From Solirubrobacteraceae bacterium (GTDB lineage Bacteria; Actinomycetota; Thermoleophilia; Solirubrobacterales; Solirubrobacteraceae): a DNA stretch of 9,795 nucleotides. The stretch is taken from NCBI GenBank assembly GCA_030038955.1, contig JASHQV010000159.1, forward strand, positions 1 through 9,795, written 5' to 3'. The notes below the pieces were generated by a model. It ran no database searches. It was not told where the DNA came from and was given only the letters and a program-made list of their open reading frames with translations. The number at the start of each line of letters is the position of its first letter. Position 1 is the stretch's first letter. Below, in pieces: positions 1-5,536 of the stretch. The position numbers were made by a program, and so were the translations under genes.

Positions 1-264
1 TACCGGCGTCTCGAGTGGAAGTGCAACGCGCTCAACGAGGCCTCGCGGCGGGCGGCCGAGCGCTTCGGGTTCGCGTTCGAGGGGGTGTTTGCGCAGCACA
101 TGGTGGTCAAGGGCCGCAACCGTGACACCGCCTGGTACGCGATCACCGATCGCCGCTGGCCCGCCCTGCGTGCGGTGTTCGAGGCGTGGCTGAGCCCCGA
201 CAACTTCAGCTCAGACGGTCGCCAGCGACGGTCGCTGTCCGAGTTGAGAGGGACCGTCGGATGA
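1..264 (+). CDS. GNAT family N-acetyltransferase, C-terminal part (5' end outside window)
   Basis: Frame 1 is open from the first base to TGA at 262-264 and gives 87 residues. The start lies upstream of the window. The visible part has the C-terminal half of the RimJ/RimL-like GNAT fold: the stretch LEWKCNALNEASRRAAERFG matches the end of the acetyl-CoA-binding motif and following helix, where an Asn and the aligned small residues are typical. It is followed by F-EGVFAQHMVVKGRNRDTAWYA, the usual beta-strand pair that closes these acetyltransferases. Family members move an acetyl group from acetyl-CoA to an amine or protein N-terminus; the substrate cannot be read from this fragment. The stop overlaps the next gene by four bases (ATGA at 261-264), so the two genes are likely translationally coupled in one operon. 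The family call is solid; its role in the operon is unknown. Confidence 0.8.
   Translation, partial: YRRLEWKCNALNEASRRAAERFGFAFEGVFAQHMVVKGRNRDTAWYAITDRRWPALRAVFEAWLSPDNFSSDGRQRRSLSELRGTVG
246..253 (+). promoter_or_regulatory. Ribosome binding site for the carboxyltransferase gene
   Basis: GAGAGGGA ends seven bases before ATG at 261. With the ATGA overlap, this decides the start at 261 over the upstream in-frame GTG at 186, which lies inside the acetyltransferase gene. Confidence 0.6.
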
Positions 265-1817
265 GCGTCCTGCTGCGCCCGCTGGCGGAGGATCTGGAGC
301 GCCGCCGCCAGCACATCAAGCTGGGCGGCGGCGCCGACAAGGTCGAAAGGCAGCACGCCGCCGGCAAGCTGACCGCGCGCGAGCGGCTGGCGCTGCTGAT
401 CGACGAGGGAACCTGGGTCGAGCTCGGGATCCACGGGCGGCCGCACTTCTCGCAGGCTGCGATGGCCGGCCGCGAGGCCCCCGCCGACGGCGTCATCACG
501 GGCTACGGCAAGTCGGGCGGGCGGCTGATCGCCGTTGCCGCCTACGACTTCACGGTGATGGCCGGGTCGATGGGGATGACCGGCGAGCTCAAGGTCGGCC
601 GCCTGCGCGAGCTCGCGGTCGGCAAGCGGATCCCGATGGTGTGGCTACTCGACTCGGCCGGGGCGCGGATCCAGGAGGCCGTCGGATCGCTGTTCGCGGG
701 CTCGGGACACCTGTTCCGCGAGGAGGTGGTGATGAGCGGGGTGGTCCCGCAGGTCGCCGCCTTGATGGGGCCGTGTGCGGCCGGGACCGCCTACATCCCG
801 GGACTCGCCGACTTCGTGCCGATGGTCAAGGGGCGCGGCTCGATGGCGCTGGCCGGTCCCCACCTGGTGCGCGCGGCGGTTGGCGAGGACGTCACCCAGG
901 AGCAGCTTGGCGGCTCGCGCGTGCACTGCCGGACCTCCGGCGTCGGGGACCTGGAGGTCCCCGACGATCCCGCCTGCATCGAGGCGATCAGGCAGTACCT
1001 CTCGTACTTCCCGCAGAACTGCGAGGAGGCGCCGCCGATCGTCGCGTGCCACGACCCGATCGACCGCGCCGACGAGGAGCTGCTCGATGTGCTGCCCGAG
1101 TCGGGCCGCCAGCCCTACGACATGTACGAGGTGATCCGCCGGATCGTCGACGATGGCACCTACTTCGAGCTGAAGCCGCAGTGGGCGAGGACGATCATCA
1201 CCTGCCTGGCACGGTTCGGCGGCCGCCCGGCTGGGATCGTCGCCAACCAGCCGCGGCAGCTGGGTGGGATCCTCGACAACGACTCGGCCGACAAGGCGGC
1301 GCGCTTCATCAACCTCTGCAACGTCTATGGACTGCCGCTCGTGTACCTGATGGACGTGCCGGGGTTCATGGTCGGAACCAAGGTGGAGGCGGCCGGGATC
1401 ATCCGTCACGGCGCAAAGCTGCTGTATGCGACCGCCAACGCCACCGTCCCCAAGCTCACGGTGATCCTGCGCAAGGCTTACGGCGCCGGCTACTACGTGA
1501 TGTGCGGCCGCGCCTACGAGCCGGACCTGATCGTCGCCTGGCCTTCGGCCGAGATCAGCGTGATGGGCCCCGAGGGGGCGGTCGAGATCATCTTCCGCAA
1601 GCAGGTCGAGGAGGCGGATGACCCGGCGGCCAAGCGGGCCGAGCTGATCGACGGCTTGCGCAAGGCGATCGACGTCTACGCAGCCGCCGGCAACGACATG
1701 ATCGACGATGTGATCGACCCTCGCGAGACCCGCGCGACGATCTGTCGTGGCCTCGAGATGGCGGCGAGCAAGCGGGTGGAGCGGCCGTGGAAGCGCGGCG
1801 GCGTGGTGCCGGTGTGA
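261..1817 (+). CDS. Acyl-CoA carboxylase, carboxyltransferase (beta) subunit
   Basis: The 518-residue product matches the usual length of PccB/AccD-type carboxyltransferase subunits, which transfer CO2 from carboxybiotin to an acyl-CoA such as propionyl-, acetyl- or methylcrotonyl-CoA. Two crotonase-fold halves are visible. The N-terminal half has the first oxyanion-hole motif GPCAAG at residues 170-175 (GPCAAGTAYIPGLADF). The C-terminal half has the second, GAG at 408-410, within KAYGAGYYVMCGRAYEPD, plus DVPGFMVG. The N-terminus HAAGKLTARERLALLIDEGT is also typical. I chose ATG 261 because of the Shine-Dalgarno and ATGA overlap; starting at 186 adds 25 non-conserved residues. The residue after GAGY is Tyr412. 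As I recall, actinobacterial PccB has Asp there (AYDVM), so the acyl-CoA preference cannot be assumed. No biotin carboxylase or BCCP gene is in the window; that partner must be elsewhere. Family is certain, substrate is not. Confidence 0.93.
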   Translation: MSVLLRPLAEDLERRRQHIKLGGGADKVERQHAAGKLTARERLALLIDEGTWVELGIHGRPHFSQAAMAGREAPADGVITGYGKSGGRLIAVAAYDFTVMAGSMGMTGELKVGRLRELAVGKRIPMVWLLDSAGARIQEAVGSLFAGSGHLFREEVVMSGVVPQVAALMGPCAAGTAYIPGLADFVPMVKGRGSMALAGPHLVRAAVGEDVTQEQLGGSRVHCRTSGVGDLEVPDDPACIEAIRQYLSYFPQNCEEAPPIVACHDPIDRADEELLDVLPESGRQPYDMYEVIRRIVDDGTYFELKPQWARTIITCLARFGGRPAGIVANQPRQLGGILDNDSADKAARFINLCNVYGLPLVYLMDVPGFMVGTKVEAAGIIRHGAKLLYATANATVPKLTVILRKAYGAGYYVMCGRAYEPDLIVAWPSAEISVMGPEGAVEIIFRKQVEEADDPAAKRAELIDGLRKAIDVYAAAGNDMIDDVIDPRETRATICRGLEMAASKRVERPWKRGGVVPV

Positions 1818-1869
1818 GCTGGCTGCTGCTGCCGCCAGCGAGCCGGCGAGGACGCTCACGCGCGAGCGC

Positions 1870-1876
1870 GAGGTGA
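1870..1876 (+). promoter_or_regulatory. Ribosome binding site for the BKACE gene
   Basis: GAGGTGA lies seven bases before GTG at 1884. It is a strong Shine-Dalgarno match and fixes the GTG start. No promoter is obvious in the 66-base gap after the carboxyltransferase gene, which fits operon transcription. Confidence 0.65.
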
Positions 1877-1883
1877 TCCGCGG

Positions 1884-2954
1884 GTGAGCGTCGAGGACCC
1901 CGTCGTGATCGCCTGCGCGATCAGCGGCGCGCTGGCGGGGCGCGAGCAGTGCCCGGCGATCCCCTACACGCCCGCTGAGTATGCCGCCGAGGCGCGGCGA
2001 ATCATCGACGAGGGCGGCGTCCACATCCACATTCATGCACGCACCCCCGACGGGACTCCGTCCTACGAGGTCGAGGATTTCCGCGCGATCCGCGACGCGA
2101 TCGTCGCCGAGGTGGGGGACGCTGCGATCATCAACTTCTCGACCGGTACGGTCGGCGTCTCGGTCGCCCGTCGGGTCGCGTACCTGGAGGCCTGCCGGCC
2201 CGAGGTGGCGGCGCTCAACATGGGCTCGCTCAACTACGCCAAGTACTCGTCGCGGCGCCGGGAGTTCGTCTTCCAGTTCGTGTTCGCCAACCCGTTCGAC
2301 GAGATCATCGAGCTGCTGCAGGCGATGCGGCGGCTGCAGATCAAGCCGGAGCACGAGTGCTTCGACGTCGGTCACGTCGCCTCGCTGCAGCCGCTCGTCG
2401 ACATGGGCCTGCTGGAGGCGCCGCTACACGCCGACTTCGTCATGGGCGTGCTCGGCGGAGTGCCCGCGACGGCGCTGAACCTCGAGGCGATGGCCCGCAA
2501 CATGCCGGTGGTGGCGGTGGGTGGGCGGGAATCGGTGGGGATGGGTAGGCCGGAGTCGGTGGGGATGGGTGGGCCGGAGTCGGTGGGGGTGAGTGGGCCG
2601 GAATCGATGGCCTTGAGCGGGCGGGAATCGATCAGGCACCACTGGGGGGTGATCGGGATCGGTCGCGTGCAGTGGCTGATGGTCGCCTCGGCGCTCGCGC
2701 TCGGCGGCTCGGTGCGGGTCGGCCTCGAGGACAACTTCTACCTGCCCGACGGCAGCGTCGCGCGTTCGAACGGCGAGCTGGTCGGGCGCGCCCGGCGGAT
2801 GACCGAGGACGTCGGCCGCCGCCCCGCCACGGTGAGCGAAGCTCGCCGGCTGCTCGGCATCGGTGCGTCGGCGAGCCCGGCGACGGGCGCACCTGCGGAC
2901 TCAGCGACGGGTGCGTCGGCGAGCCCGGCGACGGGCGCACCGGCGAACCCGTGA
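1884..2954 (+). CDS. Beta-keto acid cleavage enzyme (BKACE, DUF849) with internal repeat insertion
   Basis: BKACE enzymes are Zn-dependent TIM-barrel proteins that condense a beta-keto acid with acetyl-CoA, giving acetoacetyl-CoA plus a new CoA thioester; 3-keto-5-aminohexanoate cleavage enzyme (Kce) is the model. Family signatures here are VHIHIHAR (likely metal ligands His49 and His51), NFSTGT (Ser86), LNMGSLNYAKY, FDVGHV, HWGVIGIGRVQW and VRVGLEDN (Arg278, likely metal ligand Glu282, Asp283). From memory, Kce uses His46, His48, Ser82, Arg226, Glu230 and Asp231. The offset thus grows from 3-4 to 52 residues, showing an insertion of about 48. Residues 216-247 are 8-residue repeats (ESVGMGGP-like) placed between NMP and HHWGVIGIGR. 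A tail (327-356) repeats GASASPAT/GAPADSAT. At 356 residues it is longer than the usual 270-310. All key residues remain, so activity is plausible. The stop overlaps the next gene's GTG. Confidence 0.9.
   Translation: MSVEDPVVIACAISGALAGREQCPAIPYTPAEYAAEARRIIDEGGVHIHIHARTPDGTPSYEVEDFRAIRDAIVAEVGDAAIINFSTGTVGVSVARRVAYLEACRPEVAALNMGSLNYAKYSSRRREFVFQFVFANPFDEIIELLQAMRRLQIKPEHECFDVGHVASLQPLVDMGLLEAPLHADFVMGVLGGVPATALNLEAMARNMPVVAVGGRESVGMGRPESVGMGGPESVGVSGPESMALSGRESIRHHWGVIGIGRVQWLMVASALALGGSVRVGLEDNFYLPDGSVARSNGELVGRARRMTEDVGRRPATVSEARRLLGIGASASPATGAPADSATGASASPATGAPANP
2529..2630 (+). repeat. 24-bp tandem repeat inside the BKACE gene
   Basis: GA(A/G)TCG recurs at 2529, 2553, 2577, 2601 and 2625, an exact 24-bp spacing, giving four full degenerate copies plus the start of a fifth. 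Each unit encodes eight residues of the form E-S-(V/M)-(G/A)-(M/V/L)-(G/S)-(G/R)-(P/R). The second and third copies are most alike; the fourth has drifted. The period keeps the reading frame. Confidence 0.9.
2862..2941 (+). repeat. Direct repeat encoding the Ala/Pro/Ser/Thr tail of BKACE
   Basis: A 32-bp segment at 2862-2893 recurs exactly at 2910-2941, a spacing of 48 bp (two 24-bp units). In protein terms the pattern is GASASPAT, GAPADSAT, GASASPAT, GAPANP. It ends just before the MerR start codon. Confidence 0.88.
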
Positions 2955-3661
2955 CCGCCGCCGGCAGGGACCTGCTGAAGATCAGCGAGCTGGCCGAGCG
3001 CTCGGGCGTCAGCGCCGGCACGATCAAGCACTACCTGCGCGAGGGCGTGCTCGGCGACGACGGCGAGATCGTCCGCACGAGCCGCAACATGGCCTGGTAC
3101 CCGCCCCACTTCGTCGAGCGCATCCAGCTGGTCAAGCGCCTGCAGGAGGAGCGCTTCCTGCCGCTGCGCGTGATCCGGGAGCTGATCAGCAGGGACCCAC
3201 GGATGCCCGAGCGGCTGATCGAGCTGGAGGACCGCATCCTCGAGCGCGCGATCGAGGCGCGCGAGGGCAGGCGCCTGTCGCGCCGCCAGGTGCGCGACAC
3301 CTACGACGTCCCCACCAACGTGTTGGCGCGGCTCGAGCAGATCGGCGTGCTCAGCCCGGGCTCGCGAGGCTATGACGCCGACGACGTCGCGATCATCGAG
3401 GCGATCTCACGCTTCCGCGCCGGCGGCTACGAGCAGGCGCTCGGGTTCACCGTCTACGACACGCTGCGCTACCGCGACGCGCTTGCCCCGCTCGTGGCCG
3501 AGGAGGTCAGCGTGCTGGTTGCCCGCCTCGCCGGGCAGGTCGAGGTCGACCGCGCGGTCGCGATCATCGAGTCGGGGGTCGAGCCGCTACGAGAGCTGAT
3601 CGGGGCGCTGCACTCGAAGATGCTGGTGGCCGAGCTGCGCCGCCGCCAGCGCGGCCGGTGA
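2951..3661 (+). CDS. MerR-family transcriptional regulator with two HTH-like domains
   Basis: The 236-residue protein starts at GTG 2951, whose GTGA overlaps the BKACE stop; longer in-frame starts would lie inside BKACE. Residues 8-75 form a standard MerR winged HTH: LLKISELAERSGVSAGTIKHYLREGVL, then a wing with N-M-A-W-Y and a helix pair ending LPLRVIREL. Residues 77-108 look like a charged helix. Residues 109-160 again resemble a MerR DNA-binding domain: LSRRQVRDTYDVPTNVLARL, EQIGVLSPGSRGYDADDVAII, then a helix with RFRAGGYEQALGF. The remaining 75 residues are helical with no cysteine or known ligand site visible, so metal sensing is unlikely. MerR proteins normally bind as dimers to operators in long promoter spacers. 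Position at the end of the carboxyltransferase-BKACE operon suggests control of that operon, perhaps in response to an acyl-CoA or keto acid (inference). MerR identity is firm; the second domain is likely. Confidence 0.88.
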   Translation: MTAAGRDLLKISELAERSGVSAGTIKHYLREGVLGDDGEIVRTSRNMAWYPPHFVERIQLVKRLQEERFLPLRVIRELISRDPRMPERLIELEDRILERAIEAREGRRLSRRQVRDTYDVPTNVLARLEQIGVLSPGSRGYDADDVAIIEAISRFRAGGYEQALGFTVYDTLRYRDALAPLVAEEVSVLVARLAGQVEVDRAVAIIESGVEPLRELIGALHSKMLVAELRRRQRGR

Positions 3662-3701
3662 CCCCGGATCCCCCGCCGGCGCCCGTGCCGCTCCTGATCC
3701 C

Positions 3702-3750
3702 GGTGAAATCGCATTCATTGCTCTCCTCGCTCAATGAATGCGATTTCACC
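3702..3750. repeat. Perfect 19-bp AT-rich inverted repeat (hairpin) in the MerR-nitrilase gap
   Basis: The left arm GGTGAAATCGCATTCATTG (3702-3720) is repeated without mismatch as its reverse complement at 3732-3750, around an 11-base loop (3721-3731). The arms are only about 42% G+C in a window that looks near 70%. No T-tract follows on either strand, so a classical intrinsic terminator is not shown. It could be a terminator of actinobacterial type, a regulator operator, or a copy of a dispersed REP/MITE-like element. Confidence 0.92.
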
Positions 3751-3836
3751 CCCAGTCTCAGGAGCCATCGGGCCGCCGCGCGACCAAGCAAACAATCGGT
3801 GGCAGACTGGAGCAGCCAGCGAAAAGTGGTGACCAA

Positions 3837-4703
3837 TTGATTCGTGCCGCAGCAGTCCAGCTGAGCTCCACCGAGGATGGCGAGCGCAACCTCGCCACCG
3901 CCGACCGCCTCGTGCGGGAGGCGGCAGCGCGCGGCGCCACGCTCGTGCTGCTGCCCGAGAAGTGGAACCTGCTGGGCCGGCCAGCCGCGATCGCCGCCGA
4001 CGCCGAGCCGCTCGACGGCCGCGCGCTCACGTGGGCGCGCGAGACCGCGGGCGAGCTCGGCATCGACCTCGTCGCGGGCTCGATCGTCGAGCGCGTGCCC
4101 GGCCAGCAGCGCCGCGCCAACGTCAGCGTCCACTTCGCCCCCGACGGCGAGCCGCGCAGCGTCTACCGCAAGCTGCACATGTTCGACGTTGAGATCGACG
4201 GGGTCACGTACGCCGAGTCCGCGCACGAGCAGCCGGGCGACGAGATCGTGGTCTCCGAGCTGGCCGGAGACGTACGCCTGGGGATGAGCATCTGCTACGA
4301 CGTGCGCTTTCCGGAGCTCTACCGAGAGCTGTCGGCGCGCGGCGCGCAGCTGCTCGTCGTGCCCAGCGCGTTCACGCTCGCCACTACCCGAGATCACTGG
4401 GAGGTGCTGCTGCGGGCGCGGGCGATCGAGAACCAGTGCTTCGTGGTGGCCGCCAACCAGATCGGCGAGCACGCGCCCGGCCTGCGCTCCGGAGGCCGCT
4501 CGATGATCATCGACCCATGGGGGGTGGTGCTCGCCACTGCTCCCGACCACGAGGGCGTGATCGTTGCCGACCTCGACCTCGACGAGCTGGAGCAGGTGCG
4601 CCGCCGCCTGCCGGCGCTCAACCACCGCCGCCCGGCCGAGCTGTATCGCCGGCGATCCTCCGAGGGGAGGAGCTCCCCGCGGGTCTCCGAGGTGACGCGC
4701 TGA
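3837..4703 (+). CDS. Carbon-nitrogen hydrolase, Nit1/Nit2-like (nitrilase superfamily)
   Basis: The 288-residue protein has the complete Glu-Lys-Cys triad of the superfamily: Glu41 in LVLLPEKWN, Lys112 in VYRKLHMFDV and Cys153 in SICYDVRFPELYR. YRKLHMFDV and CYDVRFPELYR are typical of the Nit branch (deaminated-glutathione amidase / omega-amidase), which hydrolyses amides of dicarboxylic alpha-keto acids in the cytoplasm. The exact substrate is not readable. I chose TTG 3837 (MIRAAAVQLSS) because homologues begin there and GGTGA lies four bases upstream. The alternative ATG 3738 adds 33 non-conserved residues and falls inside the inverted repeat. The gene follows a 175-base gap holding that hairpin, so the hairpin is probably in its leader or just before its promoter. 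It ends overlapping the regulator gene. A metabolite-repair role is inference. Confidence 0.88.
   Translation: MIRAAAVQLSSTEDGERNLATADRLVREAAARGATLVLLPEKWNLLGRPAAIAADAEPLDGRALTWARETAGELGIDLVAGSIVERVPGQQRRANVSVHFAPDGEPRSVYRKLHMFDVEIDGVTYAESAHEQPGDEIVVSELAGDVRLGMSICYDVRFPELYRELSARGAQLLVVPSAFTLATTRDHWEVLLRARAIENQCFVVAANQIGEHAPGLRSGGRSMIIDPWGVVLATAPDHEGVIVADLDLDELEQVRRRLPALNHRRPAELYRRRSSEGRSSPRVSEVTR
4664..4678 (+). other. Small stem-loop just before the TetR ribosome binding site
   Basis: GGGGAG at 4664-4669 pairs with CTCCCC at 4673-4678 around a 3-base loop. It sits in the last codons of the nitrilase gene, 11 bases before the GAGGTGA that serves the regulator, so it could affect coupling of the two genes. 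It may also be chance in GC-rich DNA. Confidence 0.35.
4689..4695 (+). promoter_or_regulatory. Ribosome binding site for the TetR-family gene
   Basis: GAGGTGA is a strong Shine-Dalgarno match. It ends four bases before CTG at 4700, which overlaps the nitrilase stop as CTGA, and 31 bases before the next usual start (GTG 4727). Its position argues for the CTG start. Confidence 0.5.
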
Positions 4704-5341
4704 CCACCGCCGTCGACAAGCGCCGGGTGATCCTCGGCGCCGCCGTCCGGGTGTTCGCCAGGCAGGGCTTCCACACCTGTCGGGTGTCGGACATCGCCGA
4801 CGAGGCCGGCGTCGCCTATGGGCTCGTGTACCACTACTTCCCCTCGAAGGAGGCGATCCTCGACACGCTGTTCCTCGAGCGCTGGGACGTGATGCTGACC
4901 GCGATCGCCGACGCCGACGCGGCATCCGCGCCGCCACGCGAGAAGCTCCGGGCGGTGGCCTCGTTCATCCTCGACTCCTACCGCCACGACCCCGAGCTGA
5001 TGAAGGTGATCATCGTCGAGGTCACGCGCGCGGCGAACACCTTCGGACGGACCCACCTCGGCAAGATTCGCGAGGCTTACGGCGGCATCGCCAGGATCGT
5101 CAAGCGTGCTCAGGAGGACGGCCAGTTCCGCGGCGACGTCGATGCGAGCTTCGCCGCTCAGGCGTTCTACGGCCTCGTCGAGCAGGTGCTGACGACCTGG
5201 ATCTTCGAGGACGCGCCGGTGTCGCCCACGGAGATCGAGCGGGTCAAGGCCGAGGTCGTGCAGATGATCTGCGGCGGCCTCGAGGCGTCGGCGTCGGCGC
5301 CCGCGCCCTCCACCCCTGCAACCTCCCATCTGCTTGAATGA
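4700..5341 (+). CDS. TetR/AcrR-family transcriptional regulator
   Basis: The product is 213 residues from CTG 4700, the usual TetR length. Residues 6-54 form the DNA-binding domain: DKRRVILGAAVRVFARQGF (helix 1), VSDIADEAGVAYGLVYHYF (HTH) and PSKEAILDTLF. The rest is an all-helical ligand-binding domain with no clear ligand signature; the last 19 residues are rich in Ala, Ser and Pro. The start is unusual. No ATG, GTG or TTG lies in frame between ATG 4517 (deep inside the nitrilase gene) and GTG 4727, which would cut into helix 1. CTG 4700 keeps the whole helix, has GAGGTGA upstream and overlaps the nitrilase stop as CTGA. If GTG 4727 is used the protein has 204 residues. Its stop overlaps the next small membrane gene, so it may control the nitrilase, the envelope genes, or itself (inference). 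Confidence 0.88.
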   Translation: MTTAVDKRRVILGAAVRVFARQGFHTCRVSDIADEAGVAYGLVYHYFPSKEAILDTLFLERWDVMLTAIADADAASAPPREKLRAVASFILDSYRHDPELMKVIIVEVTRAANTFGRTHLGKIREAYGGIARIVKRAQEDGQFRGDVDASFAAQAFYGLVEQVLTTWIFEDAPVSPTEIERVKAEVVQMICGGLEASASAPAPSTPATSHLLE

Positions 5342-5484
5342 CCACGATGTCCGAGAGTCCACTGGTCAAGCGGCTGATGTGGTCCGGCCTGCTCGCCGGT
5401 CTGGGAGCGCTTGCGAGCGTCGCGACGACGCGCGTGGCCGCGCTGATCTGGAAGCGCGCGTTCGGCGAAGAGCCGCCGGAGTGA
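5338..5484 (+). CDS. Small membrane protein, DUF4235-like
   Basis: This 48-residue protein starts at ATG 5338, whose ATGA overlaps the TetR stop; an in-frame ATG at 5347 would give 45 residues. I see no Shine-Dalgarno, so translational coupling is likely. The sequence has a short polar N-terminus (SESPLVKR), one hydrophobic segment of about 22 residues (LMWSGLLAGLGALASVATTRVAALIW, partly small residues), then WKRAFGEEPPE. The pattern of a Gly/Ala-rich membrane helix followed by W-K-R and an acidic end resembles the first part of actinobacterial DUF4235 proteins, which are often next to Holin-X and DUF3618 genes, but it is shorter than that family (about 80-100 residues). Function is unknown. 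Its stop codon overlaps a GTG (5481) that opens an 11-codon frame created by a 32-bp duplication. Confidence 0.6.
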   Translation: MTTMSESPLVKRLMWSGLLAGLGALASVATTRVAALIWKRAFGEEPPE

Positions 5485-5536
5485 GCCAGCAGCCTCACGA
5501 TCGACCGCCCGAGTGAGCGAGCAACCTCAGGATCCC
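5473..5536 (+). repeat. 32-bp tandem duplication across a gene junction
   Basis: Unit 1 (5473-5504) and unit 2 (5505-5536) align with few mismatches: each has CCGCC(G/C)GAGTGAGC followed by (C/G)AGCA(G/A)CCTCA(C/G)GATC. Each copy contains a GAGTGA in which GTG overlaps TGA. Copy 1 ends the DUF4235-like gene and copy 2 holds the GTG start of the next gene. Confidence 0.85.

Noticed and set aside
186..260. Upstream GTG start for the carboxyltransferase
   Set aside because: It would add 25 non-conserved residues inside the acetyltransferase gene; ATG 261 has a Shine-Dalgarno and an ATGA overlap.
645..2375. Long minus-strand frame (576 codons) across the carboxyltransferase and BKACE genes
   Set aside because: It is antisense to two well-supported enzymes, has no recognisable domain, and is rich in Arg, Asp, His and Val as expected from reverse-strand reading of GC-rich codons.
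2519..2640. CRISPR-like array in the G-rich repeat region
   Set aside because: The 24-bp repeats run head to tail without unique spacers and lie within a coding frame.
3752..3810. 7-bp inverted repeat CCAGTCT/AGACTGG before the nitrilase
   Set aside because: Short arms separated by 45 bases are easily expected by chance.
3738..3836. ATG 3738 as nitrilase start
   Set aside because: It lies inside the palindrome and adds 33 residues absent from the family; TTG 3837 gives the standard N-terminus.
3564..4937. Minus-strand frame (457 codons) across the nitrilase and TetR genes
   Set aside because: It is a shadow of the nitrilase, whose catalytic triad is intact; composition is Arg/Ala/Pro-rich with no motif.
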